This document shows positions 36,377-46,353 of a stretch of 64,000 bases of DNA, piece by piece (the stretch's first letter is position 1; each line of letters starts with the position of its first letter). The notes below the pieces were generated by a model that was not told the DNA's origin, searched no databases, and saw only the letters and a program-made list of their open reading frames with translations. Origin of the DNA: a bacterium (GTDB taxonomy: Bacteria > Electryoneota > Electryoneia > Electryoneales > Electryoneaceae); assembly GCA_020444265.1 (NCBI GenBank), contig JAHLLH010000002.1, forward strand, positions 233,033-297,032, read 5' to 3'. The position numbers and the translations under genes are program-made.

Positions 36377-37642
36377 ATGACACGCCCGACCGGAAGGTCT
36401 TTCTATCAGATTGTATCCATGATGCTTTTGCTGGTTTTTCTTGCCGTCTCCCTGACTGGCTGTGCCGAGGAAGAACCACGCCACAACAACATCCCCATCT
36501 CCCTTTGGATGAAACGGATCGTTCAGAGTGAAAATGTCCGAACTGTGGATCAGGCAATTGAAGCGATTATTTCTATCGGTGAACCTGCAGTTCCCTACCT
36601 GATCAAAACATGGAAGAAGAACGAGTCGATCGAAATCCGCTGCCGGATTGCTACGATCCTCGAGGGGATTGGCCCAGCGGCGGCCCCGTCGGTACCAGAG
36701 CTTGTTAAAGCTTTGAATGCGATCGAAGAGCAGATGGTCTCCTGCGCCGCCTTCGCCCTCGGTGGAATCGGCCCTGCGGCGGCTCCTGCGGCGGAAAAAC
36801 TGGGCAGCCTGTTACGGTCCAGCGATTCCACCACCCAGATCAACATCCTCTATGCCCTCGGTGCAATCGGGCCACAGGCTGCTGGCCAGATGGACCTTGT
36901 GCTGGAAGCCGTGGAGCGCGAGCGAACGCGTGACGTGGCCATCGACGCCTTAAGCCAGCTCGGGCCGAAAGCGATCGAAGCGGTCCAGCCATGGCTGGAC
37001 AACGGCAGCCGTGAGCAGAAACTCGGTGCCCTGCAGGTGCTGGCCAACTCCACCGAGGATGTTGCGCTGGGGACCATCCTGCCAAAACTGGCAGCGCTGA
37101 CCAAGGATGATGATGTGATGGTTCGCGGTGCTGCGGCACGTGCTATCGGACGTGCGCGGTCAGAAGCGGCAAGTGTCCAGGGTGACCTGCTCAACCTGCT
37201 GAACGACAAGGACCCCGATGTCAGGCGTGATGCCATCCAGGCGCTGGTCAACATCGGCCCAGATGCCGGAGCGGACGGCCTGATTGCTGCGCTTGGAGAC
37301 CCTCGCCCGAAAGTCCGTGAGGGTGCGGCTCGTGTGATTGGACGGTACCAGACCCTGGTCCAGCAGTCACGCGACAAGCTGATCCAGCATATGGCCGATG
37401 GCAATGTCGATGTCCGTGTTGCGGCCATCGATGCCTTGACCAGCCTCGGAGCGGATGTTGTGCCGGTGATGATTCGCCAGTTGAAAAGCTCGAGCGTCCT
37501 GATGCGTTTCGGCGCAGCCCGTGTCCTGGGGAATTTAGGCAGCGAGTCACGAGCCGCGCTTCCCGAGCTGCAGAAGTTGATGAACCACAATGACAAGCTG
37601 CTTAGCAACGAAGCCAAATCGGCGATTGCAAAGATTCGGTAG
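36377..37642 (+). CDS. HEAT-repeat lipoprotein
   Basis: 421 residues; the ATG at 36377 is chosen because GGAG stands seven bases upstream and it places the signal peptide correctly. Lipobox AVSLTGCAEEE (Cys about 29). Residues about 45-420 are ten or so HEAT/PBS-lyase-type helical repeats of about 38 residues (for example EAIISIGEPAVPYLIKTWK, RTVDQAIEAI, PELVKALNAIEEQMVSCAAF, DPDVRRDAIQALVNIGPDAG). These form a right-handed superhelix for protein contact. It is anchored to a membrane. Partner unknown. Confidence 0.9.
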   Translation: MTRPTGRSFYQIVSMMLLLVFLAVSLTGCAEEEPRHNNIPISLWMKRIVQSENVRTVDQAIEAIISIGEPAVPYLIKTWKKNESIEIRCRIATILEGIGPAAAPSVPELVKALNAIEEQMVSCAAFALGGIGPAAAPAAEKLGSLLRSSDSTTQINILYALGAIGPQAAGQMDLVLEAVERERTRDVAIDALSQLGPKAIEAVQPWLDNGSREQKLGALQVLANSTEDVALGTILPKLAALTKDDDVMVRGAAARAIGRARSEAASVQGDLLNLLNDKDPDVRRDAIQALVNIGPDAGADGLIAALGDPRPKVREGAARVIGRYQTLVQQSRDKLIQHMADGNVDVRVAAIDALTSLGADVVPVMIRQLKSSSVLMRFGAARVLGNLGSESRAALPELQKLMNHNDKLLSNEAKSAIAKIR

Positions 37643-37665
37643 ACGACTTATCCTGATGTACCAGG

Positions 37666-37940
37666 GGGTGGCCCGGGGTTTCGACCCCGGGCTTCTTTTT
37701 GAGGTTGGTGGTGGGTGGCCCGACTTGCTTGTCAAGTCGGGTCTATTTGTCAAGATGTAGGCCGGGGTTTCCAACCCCGGCAACGATGGGTAACGCCCAT
37801 CGACCTCATCGCGTTGAGACGCGACAAATGTAGGCCGGATTCAAGAATCCGGGAACAAAAAAGGGCCCGAGGGCCCCTGATACCTTCTTATGTAGAATAT
37901 CCCGCAGCCGCCGGACATCGCCGGGGTTGGAAACCCCGGC
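37666..37940. repeat. Dense hairpin repeat array with terminators
   Basis: Six hairpins fill the gap between convergent genes: GCCCGGGG-TTTCGA-CCCCGGGC followed by TTCTTTTT (37668-37699, probable terminator of the HEAT gene), GGTGGCCCGACTTG...CAAGTCGGGTCTATT (37713-37746), GTAGGCCGGGG...CCCCGGC (37758-37781), GTAGGCCGGATT...AATCCGG (37830-37852), AAAAAAGGGCCCGAGGGCCCC (37855-37878, terminator of hbd on the minus strand), and CCGGGGTTGGAAACCCCGG (37919-37940). Confidence 0.85.
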
Positions 37941-37947
37941 TTACCTC

Positions 37948-38832
<885 letters not shown>

Positions 38833-39072
38833 CTCGGTTTATCTCCCTGTTTGCGATGGTCCGAACCACCTGTCGCCATTGGCCTGGACGCTATCGCTAG
38901 TATCGTTGCATGAAGGAAACCCCAAAAATCCGGTAATACCAAAAAGATGACACCTTCTCGAAGCCTGAATGGTTGACGTACATATTACTTCTACGGGCAA
39001 GGTATCTACAGGTATAAAAACCGGTTTCGTGCTTCCTGTTTCCAGATTTCTTGAATGAATTCATCGAACCCG

Positions 39073-39102
39073 AAAAAGAGGGGGCACGCTTGTGCCCCCT
39101 CA
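39073..39102 (-). terminator. Rho-independent terminator of thiolase gene
   Basis: On the minus strand GAGGGGGCACAAGCGTGCCC-type stem (GAGGGGGCAC/GTGCCCCCTC) is followed by TTTTT, 12 bases beyond the stop. The remaining gap to hbd (38833-39072) shows no gene and has AT-rich patches suited to a promoter for hbd. Confidence 0.9.
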
Positions 39103-39114
39103 TCGGGAATTCGA

Positions 39115-40290
39115 CTAGAGCATTTCGACAGCGAGAGCCGTCGCTTCGCCGCCACCATTGCAGAGGCTGGCGATGCCCTTCTTGGCGCCGGAATCCTGCA
39201 GGATGTGCAGCAAGCTGACCAGGATGCGCGCGCCGCTGGCACCGATCGGGTGGCCGAGGGCAACTGCGCCGCCACGAATGTTGACCTTCGACGGGTCGAG
39301 GCCCAGCTCTTTGTTGTTGTAAATGCTGACGACCGCAAAGGCCTCGTTGATCTCGTAGGCATCGACCTCGTCCGCACTCCAGCTCAGCTTCTCCAGCAGC
39401 TTCTTGACCGCGCCCTGCGGGGCGGTGGTAAAGTGGAGCGGGTCCTGGCTGAAGGTGGCCCAGCCACGGATCACGGCGATGGGCTTTTTGCCCTGTGCTT
39501 CGGCCCAGTCGGGGTCGGCGACGATCAGCGCCGCGCCGCCATCATTGATCGAGGATGCGTTCGCCGCCGTAACCGTACCATCCTTTTTAAAGGCGGGCCG
39601 TAAACTGGGGACCTTGTCGGGGCGTCCACGGCTCGGTTCTTCATCGGTATCGACAATGGTGTCGCCCTTTTTACCCGGGATCACCACCGGCACGATTTCG
39701 TTCTTGAAGAGGCCTGCTTCGATCGATTCGGTCGCGCGCTTGTAGGATTCGATGGTGAACTCATCCTGCTCTTCGCGGCTGATGTTGTTCTCTTCCGCGC
39801 AGACTTCGGCGCAGATGCCCATGTGGTGATCGCCATAGGGATCCCAGAGACCATCATGCATCATCAGGTCGACCACCGAACCGTGCCCGTAACGGTAGCC
39901 ATTACGTGCATTTGGCAGGATGTAGGGCGCGAGGCTCATGTTTTCCATGCCGCCCGCCGCGACCACCTTGTTCTCGCCCAGCATGACCGATCCAGCCGCT
40001 TCCATCACCGCCTTGAGGCCGGAGGAGCAGACCTTGTTGATCGTCCACGCCGACTTGCTGTCAGGCACACCGGCGTACTTGGCCGCCTGACGTGCCGGGG
40101 CCTGGCCCACGCCGCCCTGCAACACCATGCCCATGATCACTTCATCGACATCGTCGACCCCGATGGCCGCCTTGGTGATGGCATTCTTAATCGCCGCTCC
40201 GCCGAGCTGCACCGCTGGAATTTTCGAAAGGGATCCACCGAATGATCCGATCGCGGTCCGTGTCGCGGACAGAATGACTGCGTCCTTCAT
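39115..40290 (-). CDS. atoB: Acetyl-CoA C-acetyltransferase (thiolase)
   Basis: 391 residues, standard for biosynthetic thiolase II. The acylated Cys88 is in NKVCSSGLKAVMEAAGSV. The C-terminal signatures NIRGGAVALGHPIGASGARI (active-site His) and SLCNGGGEATALAVEML (second Cys, acting as base) are complete. It joins two acetyl-CoA to acetoacetyl-CoA or the reverse in the cytoplasm. AAGGAG lies nine bases before the ATG. With hbd next to it, the pair supports butyrate, polyhydroxyalkanoate or fatty-acid turnover; no phaC, crotonase or acyl-CoA dehydrogenase is adjacent. Confidence 0.95.
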   Translation of the reverse strand: MKDAVILSATRTAIGSFGGSLSKIPAVQLGGAAIKNAITKAAIGVDDVDEVIMGMVLQGGVGQAPARQAAKYAGVPDSKSAWTINKVCSSGLKAVMEAAGSVMLGENKVVAAGGMENMSLAPYILPNARNGYRYGHGSVVDLMMHDGLWDPYGDHHMGICAEVCAEENNISREEQDEFTIESYKRATESIEAGLFKNEIVPVVIPGKKGDTIVDTDEEPSRGRPDKVPSLRPAFKKDGTVTAANASSINDGGAALIVADPDWAEAQGKKPIAVIRGWATFSQDPLHFTTAPQGAVKKLLEKLSWSADEVDAYEINEAFAVVSIYNNKELGLDPSKVNIRGGAVALGHPIGASGARILVSLLHILQDSGAKKGIASLCNGGGEATALAVEML

Positions 40291-40343
40291 CTCAAACGCT
40301 CCTTCGTGTGAATGTGATGTATCGTATGCTCGATTCTATACTC

Positions 40344-40468
40344 TGGCCCGGCCTTGCAGGCCGGGTTTATCCTGTTTGCTCACCAGCCGTGGGCTTATTT
40401 TTTTCTCTCCATCTCGATAAATCTCGAACGACCTCCGTCAGGTCTCCATTGCGTTCAAGACCTGACGG
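40344..40468. repeat. Two hairpin repeats
   Basis: TGGCCCGGCCTTGCAGGCCG-type hairpin at 40344-40371, same family as 16108 and 23524, and a CCGTCAGGTCT...AGACCTGACGG hairpin at 40436-40468 that reaches the stop of the RhuM gene. Confidence 0.75.
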
Positions 40469-40472
40469 AACG

Positions 40473-41540
40473 TCAGCGATCATTTTTACCAGCGTTCAGC
40501 CGTTGGGTCTCTTCGACAAAACGGTCAAAATCGCTGGTTGGTTGCTCGGTTTCCAGCTGACGGCGTGCCGCATCGTACTTGACAAATTGATCCTTCGCAT
40601 GCTGCTGGGCCAGTTCATGACTCATCCGTCCCGCATCCTTCAGAATCTCGCGCTCGTTCAGGGTCAAGAAGGCATCGAGACGGTCCCGCCATTGCTCCAT
40701 GGTCATGCTTCTGCGACGTTCTGCCATGTCCTCGGCAAAATCAAGGTACTGGGTGACGATCCGATTCAAGGCACGAACTTCAGGTTCGGACAGGTAGTTT
40801 TTGGCAACCGTCACATCCTGGCGGCGGATCGGACCTGCGGGTGCGTTCTTCCAGGTTTGCAGGCCCATATTCGGTTGATCAGCCTGCGCGCGTTCCGAAA
40901 TCAGCTCTGCTGCAGTATGACCGTGAATAGCCCAGTGCAATTTGTTCTGAACAGTGGCAAAGAAAGCACGAGTCTCCTCTGCTTTCGGATCGTAATCGAT
41001 GCTTGTCGTGTAGATATCGGTGATTTTCTGATAAAATCGACGTTCCGAGGCACGAATGTCCCGGATCCGTTCGAGCAGCTCGTCAAAATAATCACGCCCC
41101 AGGTTACGGACATCCTTGAGGCGTTCGTCATCCATTGCGAACCCTTTGACGAGGTACTCGTTCAGGGTTGCGGTGGCCCATTGACGGAACTGGGTGCCAC
41201 GTCGTGAGCGGACACGATACCCGACCGCGAGAATCATCTCGAGGCTGTAGAAATCGACATTCCGTTCAACTTCTCGTGTGCCTTCCGTCTGAACTATCCG
41301 GATTTTCCGGATAGTTCGATCTGCTGTCAGTTCCCCCTCTTCGAGGATATTAAGGATATGTTCGTTGACCGTTTTAACCGATTTGTCATAGAGTTCCGCC
41401 ATCAGGCGTTGTGTCAACCAGACCGTCTCCCCCTCGATCCGAACCTGCACACGGGTTCGTCCATCCTCAGAACGATAAAAGAGGAAATCGCCCTGGGGTT
41501 CAGATGGAACCGGCACGGTTGATGGGTGTTGATCTGTCAT
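40473..41540 (-). CDS. rhuM: RhuM family protein
   Basis: 355 residues. The family block VWLTQRLMAELYDKSVKTVN (about 35-54), the Tyr-rich NVDFYSLEMILAVGYRVRS and RGTQFRQWATATLNEYLVKG, and the C-terminal helical part with YLDFAEDMAERR are typical of RhuM (the Salmonella SPI-3 'virulence' protein family and its many homologues). The N-terminal portion resembles a KilA/Bro-like DNA-binding unit; the family's activity is unresolved, and it is often carried on mobile or defence-linked DNA. No partner gene of a toxin-antitoxin pair is evident. No clear ribosome site precedes the ATG. A perfect 12-bp inverted repeat lies within it (41291-41317). Confidence 0.9.
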   Translation of the reverse strand: MTDQHPSTVPVPSEPQGDFLFYRSEDGRTRVQVRIEGETVWLTQRLMAELYDKSVKTVNEHILNILEEGELTADRTIRKIRIVQTEGTREVERNVDFYSLEMILAVGYRVRSRRGTQFRQWATATLNEYLVKGFAMDDERLKDVRNLGRDYFDELLERIRDIRASERRFYQKITDIYTTSIDYDPKAEETRAFFATVQNKLHWAIHGHTAAELISERAQADQPNMGLQTWKNAPAGPIRRQDVTVAKNYLSEPEVRALNRIVTQYLDFAEDMAERRRSMTMEQWRDRLDAFLTLNEREILKDAGRMSHELAQQHAKDQFVKYDAARRQLETEQPTSDFDRFVEETQRLNAGKNDR

Positions 41541-41563
41541 GCAAAACTAGCCTGTCCGTTGGA

Positions 41564-42292
41564 TCAATCCTCTTCCACCAGAAAGCGGAAGGAAAATAGC
41601 TGCTCTTCAATCGGAACATTGACGACTACATAGTCATCCTCTACCATCCGGTCTTGCAGGTGAATTACCCCGTCGGCTGATTCACCGGGTTGCAGGGTAA
41701 CCGCGTCCATCAAAGCGTCGATCTCGTTTTCTTTGTCGCCGAGGTCCTCCGCCACCTCCATATGGGTTTCGGTCACATCCCCCAATTGTTCGAAGGTAGC
41801 CCCCCAGTCGGTCTTTCCTTCCTCAACAAGGACCTGGTTCCCCTCTTCATCGGTTTCGACATCCGTCTCCACCCGTTTCGGTGGTGCGACGATGGTGGCA
41901 AAGAGGCCGAGGAAGAAAAAAGCTCCGTTGATACTCTGCTTGGCATCCACCGATGCCTTCATCTTCCGCTTCGGGATCACCGTAACCGGACGATGACCAT
42001 CCACCATGTCGACATAGACCTCAATCTGCTCGGGGTCGAACTCGACAGGGTGGTCCGACAAGTTCTCGCAGAAAACATAGAGTTCCGTATGCGACTCGGA
42101 ACGGACCTTGTAGACGCTGACCGCGACACGGAAATCCACCTCCTCACGGGTAATCACCTGCTTCCCTTTGGAGGTGTAGATATCGTCCCCTTTTTCACCA
42201 ATCGGTGAAAGCTGGTAGTGGGTCGCGCATCCGGAGACCATCATTGCAAAGAGCAATACAGTGCCAGCGAACCATGCCTGTGAACGCTTCAT
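41564..42292 (-). CDS. Lipoprotein of unknown function
   Basis: 242 residues from the ATG at 42292; an in-frame ATG two codons earlier (42298) is equally likely. Lipobox MMVSGCATH (Cys about 21). The mature part begins with a beta-rich domain (about 45-130, VAVSVYKVRSESHTELYVFC and VEFDPEQIEVYV). A short hydrophobic stretch GAFFFLGLFATIVA (about 123-136) and an acidic segment follow, ending with MVEDDYVVVNVPIEEQLFSFRFL. This layout resembles the DUF4352-like or late-competence immunoglobulin-like lipoproteins but is not diagnostic. It is preceded by a reductase gene on the same strand with a 74-bp gap. Confidence 0.7.
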   Translation of the reverse strand: MKRSQAWFAGTVLLFAMMVSGCATHYQLSPIGEKGDDIYTSKGKQVITREEVDFRVAVSVYKVRSESHTELYVFCENLSDHPVEFDPEQIEVYVDMVDGHRPVTVIPKRKMKASVDAKQSINGAFFFLGLFATIVAPPKRVETDVETDEEGNQVLVEEGKTDWGATFEQLGDVTETHMEVAEDLGDKENEIDALMDAVTLQPGESADGVIHLQDRMVEDDYVVVNVPIEEQLFSFRFLVEED

Positions 42293-42366
42293 TGTCATCT
42301 CACCGCAGATTAATTGGCTCCAACCCATTCCCGATAGATGGACGGTCGAAACAGCCCGGAGCTTCA

Positions 42367-43170
42367 TCAATAATAGATTTCTGTCCTGATCGTCCCCGCC
42401 GGGTCCATCCAGCGTGGGGTGAAGCCGAGGGGCACCAGAAGGTGTTCCATGTCGGTGATCATGCCGCTGTTTCCACAGAGATACACATGCGTGCGCCCCG
42501 GGTCAAGCGAGAGGCCGGTCATCTCAGAAAATGCACCCGTATTCACAAGGAGTTCGGGGAGTCTACCTCGACGGCCTGTCCAGGCGCTGCTCTCTGGTTC
42601 ACGGGTGAGGGTGGGGATGAAGGTGATCGAAGGGTCCACCTTCGCATGCTCCCGGAACTCCTCCTCATACCCCAGCACCGACGCATGGGTGGCACCGTAG
42701 AGCAGGGTCAATCGTTCCCAGCGCCCGGTGCCCGCATAAGCTCGCAGCAGGCTGACAAAGGGCGCAATCCCGGTCCCTGTCGCGCAAAAAAGCAGCTCGG
42801 AGGATTCGGGGACCCCATCGAGGGTGAAGTGGCCGCGGCATTCCGGGTCAACGTAAAGCCGGTCGCCCTCGTTCAGGCGATGCAGCCATTGGGTGAGCTG
42901 GCCGTTGTCGACCTTGTTGAAGAAGATTTCGACATCCGGGTCGCCGGGTGAGGAGCAGATTGAGTAGGCTCGTCGGACCACCCCATCCTTGACAAACTCA
43001 TCCCCCTGTGGGCCAATTTCTCCCGGTTCAACGCGTGGCAGGCCCAGTTCGGTCCACTGACCAGCGGTGAAGGAAAGCGGGCCATCATCGTGGTGGCAAC
43101 GAAAAATGGTATGGTGCGGCCCCAGGTCGATTCGCTTGACGAGGGTCGCGTTGAGTGGTTGCTGTGTCAT
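42367..43170 (-). CDS. fpr: Ferredoxin-NADP reductase, second paralogue
   Basis: 267 residues, typical FPR length. FAD-binding RRAYSICSSPGDP (about 76-88), NADP-binding GTGIAPFVSLLRAY and VYLCGNSGMI, and the terminal aromatic residue in TEIYY are visible. It lacks the N-terminal extension found in the copy at 16309 and differs over most of its length, so the pair are old paralogues rather than a recent copy. The Tyr at the C terminus, in place of Trp, is as in several plant-type-like bacterial FPRs. It serves electron exchange between NADPH and ferredoxin or flavodoxin. Confidence 0.92.
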   Translation of the reverse strand: MTQQPLNATLVKRIDLGPHHTIFRCHHDDGPLSFTAGQWTELGLPRVEPGEIGPQGDEFVKDGVVRRAYSICSSPGDPDVEIFFNKVDNGQLTQWLHRLNEGDRLYVDPECRGHFTLDGVPESSELLFCATGTGIAPFVSLLRAYAGTGRWERLTLLYGATHASVLGYEEEFREHAKVDPSITFIPTLTREPESSAWTGRRGRLPELLVNTGAFSEMTGLSLDPGRTHVYLCGNSGMITDMEHLLVPLGFTPRWMDPAGTIRTEIYY

Positions 43171-43332
43171 CTGCCGTGTGGGGTTGGGTTTAGGGGGCGC
43201 TTATGTAGGAAGAAGGTACTGTCCAGCAGCGGTCGTGTCCACGGGTGAGGCCGGGAGTGGCTCGGGGTGGGGTGGTAACCAAGTGGTATCCACCCATGTA
43301 GATTACTTTTCCTCAAGTCACAATGAAAACCC

Positions 43333-44289
43333 TCACTCCCCCACATCCCTCACGATGAAGAACCCCTCATCACCCTGGTTCTGGTAAAGAGGGAGGAAAA
43401 CACGGCCGGAGAGGGGGGCGAGGACATCGCCGTGGCGATCCTGTCCGAGGATCTCCCCTTCGGTGACTGTCTGGAAATTTTCATAGCCGGGGTTCATGCG
43501 GAAGGAGTCGTGGTCCGAAAGAGCGTGACGGTAGACAATCTCAACAATCCGTGAAACCTGGTCGGGACCGCTCTGCATCACCGTGCAGGCTGCAGCTTCG
43601 TCTGGTACGATCTCTTGATCCACCATGCCCAGTTCCAGCAGGAGTTGCCAAACCATTGCCTCGTGGCAGGCGATGGATATCTCGTCCTCGTGACGTCCCG
43701 CTTCAAATGCCATCGCCGACCAACCGGTGCGAGAAGCATGTTCGACCAGCATCCCCTGTAAATAGCGCGAGGTGCCTTTGACTTCGATGACACCGGTTCG
43801 TGCAACAACACGGTCGGCGAGGGGATCATCTCCGACGGCGACAAAGGGCGGGCTGTCAGCGGAGGAGGTGTGCAGATCGACCAGCGCGAAGGGGCCGCTT
43901 GAATCGCGTGCGATCTCCGCGAGGGTCCGTGCCAGGTCCCGCAGTTCGATCTCTTCGGGGACGGTGACCGTCGCATCGGGTGCGGTCGAAAGGGTGTGGA
44001 CACGATCCGCGGACCAGAGGCGATTCAGGTCAGATTGAACGAATCGGGTCCCGCGACGCATGGCTGACAAATTCCCGATCAACGCAATGATTTTCCCACG
44101 TATTTCGGCGGAGGTTTCCTCAAGGTGAGCGAGCACACGTTTTGCTGCCTTCACCCCGGCAAGTTCATTGCCATGCAGCGCTCCGACAACAACGAGTGTT
44201 GGTCCCTCGACCGCCCCGCCCGCCTGTCCGATCACACGTGACAACCTGTTCCCTTGTTCTGCAAGACTGCCGACCATACGTCGATTCAC
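43333..44289 (-). CDS. Succinylglutamate desuccinylase/aspartoacylase family Zn hydrolase
   Basis: 318 residues from a GTG at 44289, six bases after AAGGA. The zinc ligands are His39 and Glu42 (VVGALHGNELAG), and the third is the His of ALVDLHTSSADSPPF; RGTRFVQSDLNRLW carries the substrate-binding Arg/Asn of the AstE/AspA (M14-related) group. Such enzymes cleave an amide bond of an N-acyl amino acid or a small conjugate. The gene begins right after the stop of the GCS2-CBS ligase, so the two are translationally coupled. That pairing suggests one makes and the other breaks an amide-linked metabolite. Confidence 0.9.
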   Translation of the reverse strand: MNRRMVGSLAEQGNRLSRVIGQAGGAVEGPTLVVVGALHGNELAGVKAAKRVLAHLEETSAEIRGKIIALIGNLSAMRRGTRFVQSDLNRLWSADRVHTLSTAPDATVTVPEEIELRDLARTLAEIARDSSGPFALVDLHTSSADSPPFVAVGDDPLADRVVARTGVIEVKGTSRYLQGMLVEHASRTGWSAMAFEAGRHEDEISIACHEAMVWQLLLELGMVDQEIVPDEAAACTVMQSGPDQVSRIVEIVYRHALSDHDSFRMNPGYENFQTVTEGEILGQDRHGDVLAPLSGRVFLPLYQNQGDEGFFIVRDVGE

Positions 44290-44291
44290 GT

Positions 44292-46211
44292 CTAATCCTT
44301 AAGATTCTCTTCGAGTAACATGCCCGCCATCACCATAAAATCGTCCTCGCTGATGACACCCACAAGCCGTTCATCTTTGAGCACAGGCAGGCAGGAGATG
44401 CGGTTTTCCCGCATCATATGGATGGCGTCAATCGTCTTCGTATCCGGGGTCACCGTAATCGGTTCGGTCACCATAAAGTCGGACACAGGCGCAGTATGGC
44501 CATCCTGCTTGGGCAACTCACGGCCCGTCAGTTTGAGCAGGTGACGATGCGAAACGAGGCCCATCAAGTGATGATCCGCATCCTCGACCATCACATGACG
44601 CACCTTGTGCCAGACCATCAGGTTGGCGACCAAATCAAGCGGCTCGTCGGGCGAGACCGTATAAATGTCGGTGGTCATCAGCTGGTTGACAGTGAGGTAG
44701 TTCTGTTTCCAGCCGCCCGCTTCGTCAAGACGTGCCAGCGGCCATTCGTGCACCGGTTTGCCTTCGGTTTGACGTTTAACCGTCGCCGCGACCAGTGCGT
44801 TGATCTGTTCCCACCGTGTTCCGCCGGACTGCTTGATGCTGCCCAGCGATTTCAGCGCCCACTGGGAACCGGTCATATCGGATTTGACACGATCCCGGAT
44901 GATATCGAGGTAGCGGCTGACATCGTCCTTGTCGATGCCTCGGTTCAACAGCCCTTCACGCGCCAAAGGCAGCAGCTCTTTCAGGATGAGGTCGTGTGCG
45001 GTGACCTTGGCACCGTTGATCCATGTGAAACGGGCATCAAGGCCGTGACGTGCCGCAGCATAAAAGTTTTCACGTGCGTGGTCGAACTCCATCACCTGTG
45101 TGATGTCATCGTACTCCCCTTCAAGCCCAGCCATCAACCCGAACCAGAAGGCGGCATTCGCGACCTCGTCAACCACCGTCGGCCCGGCTGGCAGGACACG
45201 GTTTTCGATGCGCAGGTGGGGCTTGCCATCGCTGATGCCATAACAGGCACGGTTCCAGCGATAGACGGTCCCGGTGTGGAGGCGCAGCGCCTCGAGCTTT
45301 GGCGCACGGCCCGCTTCGATCGCCTCAAAGGGGTCCTCGGCATCGTCCAGTGCGAACAGCACCTTGTACCTGGCAATGTCCTCCTGGAAAATCTCGAGGA
45401 CAGATTTGTCCACCCAACGTGTGCCAAAGCTGACGCGCGGTTGCAGCTGACGTTCGAACGGCCCTTTTCGTGTGTCGATTGACTGCTGGAACAAGGCGAT
45501 GCGTGTTTCGCGCCAGAGGCGGAACCGTCCGAGGAGCGGGCTGTTGACCGCTGCGGCCAGAACCGGTGCGGTCACTGCCTGCGCCAGGTTGTAGCGCTGG
45601 GGAAAAATCTCCGGATCGACCTGGAAATGCACCTGGAAGCTGGTGTTGCACGCTTCCAGCATGACGTTGTCGTGGGTCAGGGTGAGCTCGTCGATTCCTT
45701 CGATCTTGAGCTCATAGGCACCCCCTTCACCGAGTAGACGCGCGAACATCTCGTTGAGCATGTAGTACCGTTCACGCGGGGTCATGTTGTCGAGGGTGAG
45801 GTGGGATTTTCGGATGGTGGGCAGGATGCCGGTCAGGGCGATGTTGCTGTCCATCTCCTGCGCTGCTGTTCGAGCCCGGTCAACCACCTTGTTCAGGTGG
45901 GTTTCCATCTCGCGCAGGCAGGTGCCGCCGAAGGGGAGCGGATCGAGGTTGGCCTCGATGTTAAAACGAGCGATCTCGGCGGTAAAGGCGGGATCATTCA
46001 TCCGTTCCAGCAGCTCCGGACCGATGGATGCAGGCTGCCAGTTTTTGTCGATCAGGGCAAATTCCTGTTCTGCACCGATACGTCGCACGCCCGACTCAAT
46101 CATCCCGGTCTCGAGCATTTTCTCGAGGGCGTGTACATCGTTCAGCAGGTACCGTGTAAAGCGGCGCAAGGTTTCGCTATCGCCCGAACTCCGTTCGAAC
46201 ATTTCACCCAT
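44292..46211 (-). CDS. GCS2-type amino acid ligase fused to two CBS domains
   Basis: 639 residues from the ATG at 46211 (GGGGAGGAG upstream). The first about 480 residues are a glutamate-cysteine-ligase-like (GCS2/YbdK) domain: GAEQEFALID, NIEANLDPLPFGG, the central LTHDNVMLEACNTSFQVHFQ and RIENRVLPAGPT, with Mg-ATP ligands (Glu residues) in place. The C-terminal about 125 residues are a CBS pair (MTTDIYTVSPDEPLDLVANL and MVTEPITVTPDTKTIDAIHM) that senses adenosine ligands such as AMP or ATP. The product of such ligases is a gamma-glutamyl or similar amide. The fusion implies direct energy-state control. Its partner gene downstream is an aspartoacylase-like hydrolase. Confidence 0.88.
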   Translation of the reverse strand: MGEMFERSSGDSETLRRFTRYLLNDVHALEKMLETGMIESGVRRIGAEQEFALIDKNWQPASIGPELLERMNDPAFTAEIARFNIEANLDPLPFGGTCLREMETHLNKVVDRARTAAQEMDSNIALTGILPTIRKSHLTLDNMTPRERYYMLNEMFARLLGEGGAYELKIEGIDELTLTHDNVMLEACNTSFQVHFQVDPEIFPQRYNLAQAVTAPVLAAAVNSPLLGRFRLWRETRIALFQQSIDTRKGPFERQLQPRVSFGTRWVDKSVLEIFQEDIARYKVLFALDDAEDPFEAIEAGRAPKLEALRLHTGTVYRWNRACYGISDGKPHLRIENRVLPAGPTVVDEVANAAFWFGLMAGLEGEYDDITQVMEFDHARENFYAAARHGLDARFTWINGAKVTAHDLILKELLPLAREGLLNRGIDKDDVSRYLDIIRDRVKSDMTGSQWALKSLGSIKQSGGTRWEQINALVAATVKRQTEGKPVHEWPLARLDEAGGWKQNYLTVNQLMTTDIYTVSPDEPLDLVANLMVWHKVRHVMVEDADHHLMGLVSHRHLLKLTGRELPKQDGHTAPVSDFMVTEPITVTPDTKTIDAIHMMRENRISCLPVLKDERLVGVISEDDFMVMAGMLLEENLKD

Positions 46212-46353
46212 CGACCGTACTCCTCCCCGCAACATTCTCCCACAGGAAACCGTCCAAACCCGCATCAATCAAGGTCTTGGGCCGGATGTTCGGGCAAACT
46301 AAACGTGATAGGGGAGGCTGTCAAGCAGGAAGTGGACAGCATGACAAAAGGTT

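Noticed and set aside
41281..41340. CRISPR-like or operator array
   Set aside because: Only one palindrome is present, with no regularly spaced direct repeats; no CRISPR array was seen anywhere in the window.
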